Assembly (NCBI RefSeq): GCF_027942865.1
Contig: NC_134521.1
Location: 17,982,449-18,046,448, forward strand
DNA from: Odontesthes bonariensis
Taxonomy: Eukaryota; Chordata; Actinopteri; Atheriniformes; Atherinopsidae
Length of the DNA stretch: 64,000 nucleotides
Direction: 5' to 3'
Made by a program: the position numbers and the translations under genes. Every line of letters begins with the position of its first letter. Position 1 is the first letter of the stretch. The notes under the pieces are model-generated. The model was not told where the DNA came from. It searched no databases and saw nothing but the letters and a program-made list of their open reading frames with translations. This document shows, piece after piece, positions 18,801 through 31,490 of this stretch.

Positions 18801-21800
18801 CTTTCTCCGACTGGATCAAGTTATCAGTGTGCAAGCTACTGGCTTCTTTTACAATGTATTGCACTCATTTTCTTCTTATGACCATTAGTCTTGTGCACTT
18901 CATCACCCAAAAAAATCCAAAAGGCTGAATTACTTACAGACAGTAGACAAAGACACATGTGCTGTAGATCATTGGCAGCTCATCCAGTAACTGCAAAAAG
19001 CACGAAGAAAGCGCACATTTGTTTCATCATGCATTATTTAGCATTATATATTTTATATATTTGGCTTACTGTGTCTAACAATAAGTTGAATGCAAGCACA
19101 GTTTTGCTGATATAATGATGTTTCAATGCAGCGATGTAGCCTACCTGCATCTCGTATAGCAAAGTCATGTGGAAGCACCAGGAACCGACACCTACAGCTG
19201 GGCGACATACGCCAAAAGAAACCTCAGAAGTCATGATATTCTCACAAATACGCAGTTACAAACGGCAGTGGCGGTAAATGATGTCTAACCGGAGAAGCCG
19301 TTACAAACAACTGTCTTATGCATGCGTTTGATTCAGTACTAACGGAGAGGAGAGCAGAAGAACTAACCCGCCAGTCCGAGGAATGAGCAGATGTAGCGAA
19401 ACTCCTGGCCGTCACGAAACGTCTGGAAGGCGCCGTAGATCGGAGGAAGAATCATAATCAGGTTGCTGACAGTGTTCCCTGTTAAAAAAAAGGAAAAGAT
19501 AATTATCATTACAGATAATTGTTGGTAATATAACAGGACTATAAGAAGACTATTTCTACAAACGTCTCAGACAAGTGAAAAATATGACTTGTAGATGGAA
19601 AATGAGAACGTTGTACAGATCAAAGCCGAGTCTGTAGAAAAACAATGAAACAGAATAAACCAGGGGTAGGCCGCAGGTTTCTTTCCCTTTTTTCTCCAGA
19701 GGCTGGTATTCACTTAGCCAAAAACAATCGAAAAGCCACATATTGAATTACGTTGAAACATGATCGAAGTGTGCTGTGCGTCACCTTTTCAGTCATTCAA
19801 AACGTCATGCGCTACATCTACTGTGCCACTACTTAACGTATCTATTTCATCCATCCATCCATCTTTTTTACACCACATCACAGCTGTAATTTTCACCAGG
19901 AACAGTCCCGACCCCAACACCCCCATACTTTGCCCGTATCTATTTCAGTGAAGGAAAGTAAGAATGAGAGACATTTGACTTTTTTTTAACCATAGTCATC
20001 ATTTAATTCAACTTATTTCGGCATCTATAATGCCTACCTGAGATGCACCATGTCCCCCTATTTTCATTTACACGGTTGTAGATTCACAATCAGACCTTCA
20101 GATTTGATGTTTTTTTTTAATGTGGACACAGGTCAGTCTAGTCTCTTAATCATTTTGGTTGTATTTACATGTAAAGTGACTCTAAGAAAGTTATTGCATG
20201 TATAAATTAAAAAGCCAACCCTACCTGTAAAACAAGACGAGATTTGAGCTTCGCGAATTAACTGTTAAGGTACCAGTTTTTAAATTTGTACTATAAGCCT
20301 CTAAACTAGTTTTTGGCCATAAATCTGACAAATTGCCTCATCCAAGTTCTCCGTTTCCAATCAGATTAAAACCAAAGGGTGCCTATAGGCAGGTGCGGCG
20401 GAGTTTGGCTTTGCAACTGGATTCATGACGCCAATGGCGAACTGCCGTCTGTCCACAATGTAAGCTGTGAAACGCCCAAGGATGAAAACTCTCTGGAAGT
20501 AAATCTCCTCTCATGTACCACAGCTAGATGATCAAAAGAAATAACTGGGATAGGCCTAGTTTGGAATCTGCTCTGAAGCAGGCTATGTGCGAGATGACCA
20601 TTTGTTGAGCTATCGAAAGGAAAAGACGTGTGGATATTGAGCGGCATGTTAAAGAAGACTCCTCGAATACTTCATCCGATGATAATCTAAATGAGAAACG
20701 TAGATTCTCAGCTAAAGAAACAGCTGATCTAAAGCAGGGACTGTTGACAGTGCTATACCTTGATTACCTGGCAAGAGTTGTAGCCACAACTACATTTTTA
20801 TTTCAGTTTTTTTAATGCTCTCAAGACCATTTAACACCACCAGGGCTGCACCTAATTAATGCATGCTAAACTTGTTTATGAACGCTTAAAATCGGTGACA
20901 GTTTAATCAATAAAACAACAGCAATTCGAGTCCAGTGATGGAAGCAGGATACTGATAAACCTGTTAATGTATTCACACAGCTTTTCTTCCTGGCTCAGAC
21001 TGCGACAGCTGCATTGTCTTTAACTTATTCAATATTTTCAAATTCCTAACCTACATCCTTGTTTGTAATTCTGTCAATGTTTGCAACTGCTCCTCCGCTG
21101 CCAACACAACCCCTTTGAAGAGAATCTCTCCGCTTAGCGTGACTGCTTTTATTAGGCTGCAATCAGATAACACAACAATATCTTGGGATATTGAACTTGC
21201 TTTGTGGTGCAGGCTTAAATAGGACAAAGGTCGTGTTTAAGTCCAGAGCAGAAAATGTGGGTGGTGGACTGGTAGTCGGGTGGCAGGTGAGGGGTGTGGT
21301 GGTTCATTGTAAAACCTGGCCGGCTGATTTCCCATGTTTCAGCTTCGGGATGAAGAATGCCCTTTGACTGGACTGCTGTCAGTGTCTGTGTCATCCCCTT
21401 TCCCCTTTGGTCCCAGCTTGCTGTACTGGTTACACATCATCAGGACCACATAACAAAACAGTACTCAACCTCGCTCTTTCTTCATGTGGTCACGTGCAAA
21501 TTCAGAGACAGAAAACAATCAAGCTTGCCAACTAGAGCAGTTTTCAACGCTAATACTGCTTCCTACTATCATCTGAACTACCGTGAAGCTGTCCATTATC
21601 TGCAGGTGCCTGATAAAAGTAAAGGCATTTACACAGGTCCTTGGGAGTGTCCTTTGAAAATGGGCAGACTAAGATCGCTGATAATACATGTACAATATGA
21701 ACAGGACATTCACTGTGTGGTCATGTAACCCTTAATGACCTCACTCTGTCTGCCTTCTTTGATCGCCATGCGCTGATGCAAAAAAAAAGAGAGATAGTGT

Positions 21801-23065
21801 ACAAAAGCACACATCAAACGAGGTTTAAAGGTGCTGCAGGACCTCTGTGCCGCAAGAACAACGCCACATTCCAGCCATTGTCACACGGACAACGGTTTAA
21901 ATGGCAAACAATTCGTCCGCTGCTGAAAACAACAACCCAGCTAGGCCAGCATGTGTTATTAGTGCAAACAAAAGCTTCAACTGTCAGGATCCTTCAAAAT
22001 GTGGCACTGATAAGACTTCAGTGGCGTGAGACAATACAGTAGGCCGATCAGGACAAAAAGTCACTACACGGTCACTACACAGGCGGTTTAAAAAAGCAGT
22101 AGTTCAAAATCTAACCCACTGGGCCTCACTTTTCTTTGGACTAACTGTTGCATTGCTCGGTGCTCTGAGCACCAAACAGCAAAAACACACAGAGTAATAG
22201 CTTAGATATACAGTCTAAAATAAATAATAAATGCAAATGCATTCCTATACACATACAGTGACATCAGAAAGAGATTTTCCTTTTAATTACTAAGCTATTA
22301 CACACACTTTTAAAGAAGACTGGTGTTCTTGCATGATGAGTAAATAAAAGCCTTTGCCATATCATAGCATCGCCCCGCTGACATAGCAAATGTTTGAACA
22401 GTCTGACACAAACAGCGTTTAAATCTGAGATAATGGTTCCCGAGGAACCAGTTTTTTTTTTTTATCATTCAGTCAAATCATGTTTGATCAAGTTTCATGT
22501 GGTGCCTGTCCATGAATGCTGAGGAAGCACGGCCGGCTTTGAACACAAAACAAGTGGGAAAGTGGAATCGTGTGAACATGTTCGCGGTATCTGTGATAAC
22601 GTTAGCCGGCACTCACAATTGTACGGACCAATGAGCCCGAGTAAAGCAGTATGCAAAGCAGCTGGACACGGAGCAGGTTGACTGTTCTCCACCTCAAATA
22701 GGGTTTCCTTTTCCTCACTAACTTACGCTTCCAGTCCGTTAAGAGGCTTGTGGGCTAACGTTTAGCTAACACGAAGAGTTGACACAATCAAATAACCCCC
22801 CCTCAATTAATGTTACAACCGCTGCCGTTTGTGCCCCTATATGTTTACGTTATTAAGGGGCGACTGCACGCACACTGTGTGACTCTCCCACCAAAAAGCC
22901 TCCTCACACCGACACCAAGCGTCGCAATTTTAGAATAAACGACGCAGAAGCGTTTCACTTACAGTATTCCGCGATGTAAAAAGAGACGACGTAATTTTCC
23001 TCGCACCAGTCCAGCGTTGAGGTCGGCCTCCCCCAGTACCCTTGCCTGTCTATCGAGGGAGCCAT
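15802..23065 (-). CDS. acer3: Alkaline ceramidase 3
   Basis: Seven-pass membrane ceramidase that hydrolyses long-chain unsaturated (phyto/dihydro)ceramides in ER and Golgi. Coding exons: 22963-23065, 19368-19478, 19145-19197, 18938-18990, 18607-18688, 18481-18516, 16493-16551, 16261-16362, 16071-16175, 15949-15994, 15802-15855. All borders are GT-AG and phases join without a break. The sum is 804 bp, or 267 residues, the human ACER3 length. The calcium-site residues D19, W20, E22, N24, E33 ([14 protein letters not shown]), S77, zinc ligand H81 (GSWCFHM), D92 (LLDELPM), and H217 and H221 (FHAWWH) fall at the same numbers I remember for the human enzyme. The start is chosen because [12 protein letters not shown] matches the family N-terminus and lies in ccatcATGG. 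The terminal exon ([14 protein letters not shown]) ends at 15802. Confidence 0.95.
16071..16175 (-). CDS. acer3: acer3 exon 9: zinc ligands H217/H221
   Basis: Encodes the TQFHAWWH motif with the two C-terminal zinc-binding histidines and the following transmembrane stretch ([11 protein letters not shown]). It joins exon 10 only if the acceptor TTACAG at 15995 is used, not the nearer TTTGCAG. This keeps the frame into [14 protein letters not shown]. Confidence 0.92.
16552..18480 (-). other. acer3: acer3 intron 6
   Basis: Phase-0 intron of 1.9 kb between the 36-bp exon 6 and exon 7. No feature recognised inside. Confidence 0.6.
19479..22962 (-). other. acer3: acer3 intron 1
   Basis: A phase-1 intron of 3.5 kb. 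Open frames inside, for example 21357-21728, show no recognisable domains. I see no full transposon. Confidence 0.6.
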
Positions 23066-23230
23066 GATGGAAGAGGAGGAAGCAGTGGCTACTAACGGAT
23101 TTGTAGTCCCATCACAATACGGGCACTCCGCGAGCCCTCCTCCTCACGCGCGATGCGGTGGCAGATATGAACATTTAGTTGAGGTGTTGTTTCAATAGAC
23201 TACACAACACGATTGTAAACTCATCCATTG
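23066..23230 (-). promoter_or_regulatory. acer3: acer3 promoter and 5' UTR region
   Basis: Directly upstream of the ATG the DNA becomes relatively GC- and CpG-rich (cgcgcgatgcgg, ctccgcgagcc on the plus strand) without an obvious TATA box. On the minus strand GGGACTACAAATCC resembles part of the ZNF143-type ACTACAA box common at housekeeping promoters. The start site is not determined. Confidence 0.4.
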
Positions 23231-24544
23231 CATTGTTATTGTCGTTGTTTTTGCCATACATTCTTTTGAAAACATATATTAAAAAAATGATATTATGATT
23301 ACCTAGTCATTATTCAGCATTACAGTAAAATAGCTATTTGTCTGTTGACACATGCAGACAAAACAGAACTGAGAACACTTTACTGCTTTTTTTTTTCCAC
23401 ACATAAAGTAGACAACAGGAAGCCACAGTAACCAATAAATAGTTTCAATTCAACAGAAAATCAGTGGGAGAACTGATTTGACATTATCACTGCAGATGAA
23501 AATAAGGAAGAGCAACAAACGTGCAACAATGCAATGCGTTATAAACAAGAGGTAACACAATCAGAAAGGAAAATACAGTGGTGATTAAACAATAAGTGAG
23601 AAGAAAACTAAAAATCCAAAATCAAAAGACAGCCCTTAAAGTAAAAAACAAACAAACAAACAAAAATCTATAACCCCTTGGAAACACCCACTTCATTGCA
23701 GAATAAATCACGATTGTTTGGTTACACAACAGAAGTATTTGAATAAATTTCTTCCTCTTCCCAATATTTTTCCACCAGTTGCAACTTACGTGGCTGGAAT
23801 GTACCATGTTTTTGTAGTTTATCTCTGATTCATCAATGTTTGACAGATTGTCAGAGTAAACCAAATCAAGAGAAACCGCGCTGAAGACGTGTAAACTTGA
23901 TTAGTGTCGCTTAATTCCAAGGTTTAAGTTTGTGTCATTAAATCCAACTAAAATATATTTTTCTAATATAACGTAGACTGTAGTCTTTATTCAATTTTCA
24001 AAAATGCGTTTTAATTGAATTTACTACTCGAACTACAGCACGATGGTTGTTTTTTAAATGTGATAAGGACCAGTAGTTTGAGTACCCCCCTGAAATGCTG
24101 CCAGTTGTTATGTAGTACATCCAGATGTCCCCTAGGTGGCGTGATACACCAGTAACCATCCAGGAATGCACGAAAACAGTTGTAAAGTATTATGTCCTCC
24201 TAAGTCATTTAAATCCCATCGTAGCTTTTGTCTATTAAATAATTATTTGTTCATTCATTCAGAGGTTGTTGCTGCAGCTTTTAACCAGTGGATGTGCACA
24301 AATATTTTGATGGCGTCACAGTATTGCAAGTTTACGGATGTGTACGTCTGAAAGTCTATAAATCCCCTCGCGGAAAGAGAGTATGTTGGCTATTCAGGCG
24401 TCCTAAGTGGAATTTTTCAGCTGAAAAGCCAATGGAGACTTGACTTGAACATGTCTGCCAAAGGCTTAACTGCTGCTCCTGCCTGGCGAATCAAGTCACA
24501 GAGGAAAGGGGTCTCTATCCAATTTCAATGTAACGTTCCATGGT
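23231..24544. other. Intergenic acer3-serpinh1
   Basis: AT-rich, no gene. It contains one CTCF-like core (gtcccctaggtggcgt, 24127-24142) and otherwise nothing I can support. Confidence 0.4.
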
Positions 24545-24561
24545 TGCTTCTTTTTTACACT

Positions 24562-24567
24562 TTTATT
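24562..24567 (-). terminator. serpinh1: serpinh1 poly(A) signal (AATAAA)
   Basis: TTTATT on the plus strand, preceded inward by a T/A-rich stretch, 750 bases beyond the serpinh1 stop codon. This fits a 3' UTR of about 0.77 kb. Confidence 0.6.
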
Positions 24568-25317
24568 GCAAAAAACAGGAAATTTGTCACAGACCAATCA
24601 TCTTTTTGAACATTAAATCATCAGCACACATATGATGAACAAATAAATCTTATCAAATCAGCCATAAATAGGTTTGTTACCTGGTAAGCACCAGTACATT
24701 CCGGGTTTATCAACACCATGAAAAAAAAGACCTGTCGGAGCATGCAGCAGTGCAATGAATCGACTCAAAAAGATGAAGACCTAAGAACATAAGAAATACT
24801 TTGCAAAGTGTCAAAGTAAGCTATTTGGTTAGTAAGTTTGTTAGTAACAGTGTTTTACAAAGAATTTCCAAGGTTTGATGTGAACTGAAACCCTTATGAT
24901 GTGCACATACTGACAATAATGCGATGAAATCTTTTGATTGAAACCGTTCTTTAACAGTCTTAGACATGGGATCAAAAAAAGCTGTAATATTCCTCATCAG
25001 GAAATTAGGGTCCTCAGATAAGCATGCTCAGTGTAAGATAGTTTAGTTTATCATTTATTATGACATGGGGAAAAAAATAGAAATATATTCTTTAGAAAAA
25101 TCTTAAGTGTGCATAACGCTTTGGTAACTCAAACGGTAGAAAATGCTCAAACACATCTCCCAAGTTATGTGGAATGCTGTGGGTATGTGACATGAAGGAA
25201 TGCACGTATGTAGTATCCAACATCCATTTCATTTTCTGTTTCTCTCAGCTTACTGTAGAAGAAAATCTACACTCACACAGCCAGACATTTAACTTTGAGA
25301 TACAGGTCAACACATAG

Positions 25318-26877
25318 TTACAATTCATCTCTCATTTTTTCACCCTTCGGCCTAACCATCCTGCCAATGAACAGGATGGAGTTCGTCTTCTGGTCCTTCA
25401 CAAGGAAAATGAAAGGGTGGTCGACGTAGAATAGTTTTGGGTTTTTGAGTTTGTCTGAGCCAAAGATGCTGGAATCGATCTCATTTCCCTCAGTGTCCCA
25501 CTCTATGGCAGAGGCGTGGAACACACCAGACAGGTAAAGGTCCTTCTTCCCAGAGATGTTGGACAAGTCAGCCTTGGATTTGTCCACAGCCTCGGTCAGA
25601 CCCAGCTCCTGCAGGTTTTTCTAAAAAGGATCGGACAGATAAGGTTTGACCCGGATTCCGTAAAAGACTGACAAAAGTCTGAGTCAGAGGACCGAGCTCT
25701 GGTCATTTCTCGCCTTGAAAGTGGTTACATCGTTTACCTGCAAGTTGTGACTGACTTCCATGCTGACTTTTGGGAGAGAAACAGCTACTGCTGTCTGCTG
25801 CAGCTTCCCCATCCACGTATCCAGCTGCTTTTTGGTCACCATCTTCTCCAGCCTCTCCAAAGGTTCCACATTGTATGGCATGATGAACACCACGGTGGAC
25901 TTCTTTTGAGCCAGGGGCATGCTCAGAATGGACAATTTATTGGTTTTATCATCATAAAAGTTAAAGACACCTGAAGAAACAAATTATACATTTATAACTA
26001 TCAGCAATCTTGTCATCTTTTGTCAAAATGGTGAATAATATCTTTAAGCATTTTAGGTTTTGTTTGTGAGAACATTAACAGGGCTGCCTCCACCTACCTG
26101 TGCGGTGCATCATCTGTACTGAAACAGTGTAGCTACGGGACACCATGAAGCCACGGTTGTCCACCATCTTATGATGAAACTGCTCATCCCAGTGAGCTGT
26201 GAGAAAAGACCAAGGTTATTTTGGATGTCTTGAAAACCATAACAATGATTGTTGCACTTACACAGATTTATACACCTACGTTTAAAAAACATAGCATTGA
26301 TGATCATTGCTCCATCAGTTTTCTCAACATCCTTGGTGACCTCGGGGAGTTTTCCGTCGGTGGACTTGGCCGCCCACTCGTTGATGGACTTAACGGCACT
26401 CTTTTTGTCTCTGAAGTTGATCTTGGAGTGGTCACAGTTATAATGCTTTTTGCTGCTCTTGACAAAATCATCCACAAAGGTGACGGAGCTAGGTCCATAC
26501 ATGCGGTTGCTAATCTTCCAAGTGACATTTCGGGTCTTAGGGTCGCTCACCTCGGTCAGGAGCTCAGCCAGACCAGAGTGCAATTGCTCATCTTTAACTT
26601 TGGCCGCATTCAGAATGGTTTTCACCTGTGAGGCAGTGGAGGCCTTTCCCCCGAGAGCCACCAGACCCAGAGAAGAGGCCACTACCACAGGCGAAATGAG
26701 GATGTTCTCAACATTTTTCTCCTTTGCCATGTTTTGGTAGAGGCTGAAAGCCAGGTTGACGCTGTTGTCTGCCAAGATGGTGGCGTGGTTGCTCAAGACT
26801 TTGTCTGCTGATGCAGCGGTGGCAGCTGAGGCTGTTGTAGCCAATAGAACAAGGGATACTAGGTTTGTTACCCACAT
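25318..26877 (-). CDS. serpinh1: Serpin H1 (HSP47), collagen chaperone
   Basis: Non-inhibitory serpin of the ER that binds procollagen triple helices and releases them in the cis-Golgi. Coding exons: 26280-26877, 26098-26196, 25738-25970, 25318-25620. All borders are GT-AG and phases join to 1233 bp, 410 residues plus stop, close to the 405-418 of vertebrate HSP47. An N-terminal signal peptide ([18 protein letters not shown]) is followed by the serpin fold: [19 protein letters not shown], the ATKST-like [45 protein letters not shown], and the C-terminal HPFIFLVKD and LFIGRMVRP. The protein ends in RDEL, the HSP47 form of the KDEL-type retrieval signal. An acceptor-like TTTATAG just upstream of the ATG suggests a non-coding first exon. 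I cannot tell whether it is the a or b fish paralogue. Confidence 0.96.
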
Positions 26878-27129
26878 GGCGTGACGATGACCAAAAAAAG
26901 CCTATAAAAAGATACAAAAATAAACTTCTTTGTACAATTAAGTAACACAGTTAAAATACTGGCCAATGAGAGGTTCATTTCCTTTTCAGATTTTGAGCAT
27001 ATAATCTGATTTACGTGATTTCCTTTCTCTGCGTTCTGGATATTTTTCCCACTGGGCGGCATAAATGACTTTTTCCTACACTAAGACCTGTCATCTTTAA
27101 CACTGCCTAACATGTCTCTGGAGGTTCTT
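26878..27129 (-). promoter_or_regulatory. serpinh1: serpinh1 5' UTR / upstream region
   Basis: A likely 3' splice site (CTTTTTATAG, minus strand, about 26900) precedes the short leader 'gctttttttggtcatcgtc' ending just before the ATG. The first non-coding exon and promoter are therefore probably farther upstream, beyond the LINE fragment. I found no clear nGAAnnTTCnnGAAn heat-shock element, although this gene family is heat inducible. Confidence 0.35.
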
Positions 27130-27640
27130 TTACAGGTTACCTCTTGTCCAGCATTCAGGACCATAATGTACATTACCCTTTTTATACTGATGACACTCAG
27201 CTGTACCTGCCACTAAAACCCACAGACTCCACCAGCCTCGCAAATCTCACAGCTTGTGTCTATTGGTTTTTAAAACCTACTGCTCACCCTCAAAGTCTTA
27301 AATGGCTTCTAAACACATCTCAGACTAAATGACCAGGTATATTCCCTCCTGACCACTGAAATCTGCATATAGTGTCCTGCTAACTGTTCTTAAGTCATAG
27401 TTTGTGGCAAAGGGAGATTGGGCCTCTTTCTTTTAGAGCCTATAGCTTACGGAACTCTTTGCCCACTGAACTCAAGTAGGCTGATTCTACCCTCAATCCC
27501 TCCCTAAAACTTTCCTCTTTGTGAAAGCCTTTGGCAACATCTGATATCATTCCACCATTGTGCTCATGTAAAAACATCCATCTGACCTAATTCTCTTTCT
27601 TGTCAAGAACTTTGTAACTTTGTAACACTTTATTGTTATA
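27130..27640 (+). mobile_element. L2/CR1-type LINE 3' fragment
   Basis: An open frame at 27144-27332 reads YPFYTDDTQLYLPLKP, the F-(A)DD-T motif of non-LTR reverse transcriptases (here T-D-D, the first Ala replaced). Downstream, bases resembling 'cttacggaactctttgcccactgaactc' correspond to the usual C-terminal W-N-S-L-P region, followed by an AT-rich tail. 5'-truncated and full of stops. Confidence 0.75.
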
Positions 27641-30600
27641 CTGTTATCAAAATATCTTGCATATTTTTTTAAATGAGTCATTATTATATCATTTAATTTC
27701 TGAAATATCCTAACCAGAAAGCCCCCGATGTGGTATAGGCACTATTTTTACTTTAAAGATTAAAGAATGATGTGTGGTTAAGTCATGCCACCTAAAGTCG
27801 ATCTTTCCTAGAAGACCTCAAGGCAAGACTTGCATAACAGCCACGTAGGCATCTGGGGGATGTTTCTAAGCCGAAACAGTCAGCTTGATCTGAGTTGTTC
27901 ATTGCAATGCACACGATTGCAGTTTTCAAAATTCTCTCTCTGAGCAGAAACTCTGGTTGATTCTGATTGGTTCCTTGTTGTGTGGGAAAAGTGGCCACGT
28001 GCTGACCAACGTGCCGGCAACATCAGAATTTTATCCCTGTCCACGTTGACGTTGGGGCGTGTCCTTGTCTGAGTCCCTGAACAGCTGTGTCCTGCAGCTT
28101 CCCAGACATTTTCAGATGGATTACTTTTGCAATATTATTGCATAGTGTCTTCAAAACAGAACAAAGTCTGTGTTTAAGAACAGACCAAATAGAGCTGAAT
28201 GCATTAAGAAATGCTGATGATCAAGAATCCAGAAAGCAATTCTAGCATCTAGAAATCTAGATTCTTTCTGAATTGCAACAACGTATTTGACACAAAACAA
28301 TACTCTTTTCCTTTAAATGTTTAATGACCCAATGGTCATCTTATTTTAGCACAAGATTACATTACCCGTGACATTATGTTTCAGTGTCTCTCTCTCTCTG
28401 TAAACGGTTCATCTCACTGGGTTTAAGACTTAGTTTTAATGAATTACAAGTAACTCTTGTGAACTGTCAGAGCAGTTTTAACATATATCCAGTTCAGTGA
28501 TAATGTTCATTCATTACATACTGCCATGTCACATGGAAACAGTGGCATAACTGATAGTGTAATATGTAGACAAAGGAAGGACCGACATCCTGCCTCATGG
28601 ATGTAATCTGGTTAAAAGTTGAAGCAAACTCACATGACTGGACTTTCATTCATTCTGTTACAGATGTTACAATTAAATGTATGAACCATCCTGCTAAGAT
28701 ACACAACAGAATAGAATCCCAACCACATAGCATACAGATAGACTGTTGTCTCTCTTCACATGCCTGGACATTTCTCACCAGTTGAGTGCAGCCCAGATTC
28801 TCTCCCTCCCCCATACTCCTAAAACTTTCATCTTACCATTTTTGATCCTTTGAATAAGTCAGCAAGTTTCTCGTTGATTACAAAAATGGATCCCCCAGCA
28901 CTGCCCTGCTGTTCAAGAAGTTAATGTATCTAATAGCAGAGAACTGAAGTTTAAGAAACAATTACCCGAGTCTTAGTGCATGAAAATCTCTGCCCTGGAA
29001 TCTTTTTTCCTGGCCAGTCCCACCCATATGGAGCAGTGGGAGAAGAACCCTCAACACCCCCCAGGTCCTAAAGCCTGAAATTATAGTTCAGAAGAAGTAC
29101 TCAGATAATTAACCCCAAATACTCAACCCATCTTGTCATCAAGGAACCAATAACAGCTACCCCTCATTACTTACTGATTGCAGTGGCAGTAAAAAACTTA
29201 TTCCCTTATTAAACTTACAAAACAAACTTGTCTAGGTTGAATTGGTCATATAAGACTAGTAGACTCATTCTGGGCTCAGAGCCAATGGTGGCTCTCACAT
29301 ATAGTATTAATCATTATATTTCCTGCAGTGCCAGGGCTTTGACTTCCTTCACTCCTCCTTCTGTCACCTTGTTATAGCACCTCTGTACCCTGATCTCAGA
29401 GCTGGAGAATCTCTTCAAAGACAAAGCAATAGTACGTTTGCTCTTCTAAGCCACGGCAGCAATACCAGAACTCCACTTTCTAATGTGTCTTCAATTGAAA
29501 TATGCCAAATGTATTGAATGCATAGCCTTTACACAAGAGGAACAGGAACCCTGACAACAGTATGAGCTATAAGAGATAAATCAATGCACTGCTTCTTTAA
29601 AGAAATTCACACAGTCCTATCAGTTTACATTCCCTACATTCACTGTGGAATGTAAACAGCACAGCATCACAAGGTGTTCTTCAAAACTATACTTTTTCAT
29701 TTAAATCAACATGAAAGAGACAAACAGACATGGCATACGGCTGTATGATACCCATCACTCAATGATATGAGATCCATAAAAATAACATTCAATATCTGTC
29801 TTTTAGCTGTGCCAGTGTCCTCATGACCTGAAACTGGAACTTGAGCTATATGCTCTGGATGCAGATTTTTTTTCCCCCTGCATGAATCTTTCCTTCTTTC
29901 TTATCCTACTGACGTCATGGTTATCCTCCTCCTGCTTGAGAGCCGCTCATTGTTTGGAGGTGGATCAGGCAGCAGGAAGTCTCAGAAGCAGCGGATGTGT
30001 ATCCGGTGCACTGCTGGTATTTTTTACAGCATGTTACCATTTTTTTTTTAAATTTACTTTAAGGCTGATGGGAAAACCATGCGAAGATGATGTGCATCAA
30101 GAACATAAAAGACAGTTTTAAGGGTCCAGTAGTGGTATAAATCTCCTTTTAATGCCGAGCAGCATTTTGTTGTCTTTTGCATAGCATCACTAATTATTAA
30201 CAATTAAATATTAAACTTCAGGAGTGGAAAATATATTAATCTGATTCTTTTATTCATCATTCATTGATTCATTTGCTTGTTTTAATAATTTAAGAAGAAG
30301 TTAATCTTTCTTAGTTTCCAGGTTTTACCCTCCCTAAGAAACAACTTGTCCCAGTCCTGCATGTTAGACAGATAACCTCATGTTATTTCTATGCTGTCCT
30401 GTATTGTGACGACAGACCTTTTAGATAAAGGCGTACTTCAGCGGCTTAGCTTTGTCAGTTTAGATGTTTTGCAGGACATATGTTTGATAAATCGTAACAA
30501 CTAACAATAGTAAAACACATAAAGCTCTAAATTCCACACATACTGCAACGCAACCTCTTTTTTTTCACACTTTAGGCCTCCAACACAAGCTGTGGCAGGT

Positions 30601-31000
30601 AATAAAGGATATGACACTTTATAATGTTGCAATTCTTTATAGAATTTAGTCATGATATTGATGATACGATGTGATTAGGTGTTTCAGGTGTTACGTTGTC
30701 CCATTTTTTTTTTTTTTTTTTTTTACACACGCCTGAAGGTGTGCAGTATGGGTTTGTCTTGCATTGGATTTTTTTTAAATTCTTGACACATTCTTACTTG
30801 GGGGCAGGTCAGGACTACAGGCAGGCCAGTCCAGTACCGGTACCCTCTTTAGTAATGTGTACTAAATGTGGTTTTGCATTGTTTCCATGAAAAAATGCAG
30901 AGCAACATTAAATATATTTATCTTTTTTCCTTCTAAAGTCAACATGCTCTAAAGACTGACTTTTACCTGTGACTTGATAACAGTTGTGCTTGGTCTGGAA
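27641..31000. other. Intergenic serpinh1-gdpd5, no gene seen
   Basis: Probable site of the serpinh1 promoter (a somewhat GC-rich stretch with CCAAT-type and CACGTTG-type motifs lies near 27960-28100) but no start can be fixed. The rest is AT-rich, with a poly-T run at 30703-30724. Short open frames have no recognisable similarity. Confidence 0.35.
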
Positions 31001-31490
31001 CACAGTGCCCTATATATCTCTCAGAAAAGATCTTGAATACTGATTCATCTGACTGCAATACACATTTCCACTGTGTGATGGTCCATCCATGCCCAGAGAA
31101 ATTTACATCACATCTGGACAAGGCTTCCACAAGACTAGTTTTTTTTTTAGCACAGTACAGTTTTAAGTGGCATTGGTGAACGTAACTTAGTATTGTAGTG
31201 CTTGACGTGGGTTTTCCATAGCAATCTCTTGTAAATGTGGTTGACGAATGATGGTTCTTGATATAGAGTCATTTAAGGCTCAACTTAAGCTCAAGCCCTT
31301 CCCCTTTGTGGACTAAATCCTGCAGATTCCTTCCAATTTTTCTTTGATGAACAGAATTTTTAAACATTTCAATGATTTTCCTTAAGCATCTGCAGACAAA
31401 CTGGGGATAATCTGCTTATCTTGTCTCTGTTTTTTGCCTTTGAAACCACATCAAGAAATTTCAGCTGCTGACATCAATTGTTGACATCAA
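31000..31490 (-). mobile_element. Possible ancient DNA transposon remnant
   Basis: Phrases such as 'tgtgatggtccatccatgcc', 'aatgtggttgacgaatgatg' and 'gaccaaa..' style leftovers recall minus-strand Tc1/mariner transposase remnants in fish. The match is weak, there are no ends and no frame, and it could be unrelated. Confidence 0.25.

Noticed and set aside
18544..18928. Overlapping open frames on both strands of about 110 codons
   Set aside because: The minus frame is acer3 exon 5 plus flanking intron and the plus frame is its shadow.
26221..26740. Several plus-strand frames opposite serpinh1
   Set aside because: They are antisense shadows of serpinh1 exon 1, which has full family similarity.
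28200..28290. Cluster of GAA/TTC triplets upstream of serpinh1 as a heat-shock element
   Set aside because: Spacing does not follow nGAAnnTTCn units; the triplets are separated by four or more bases, so it is not a convincing element.
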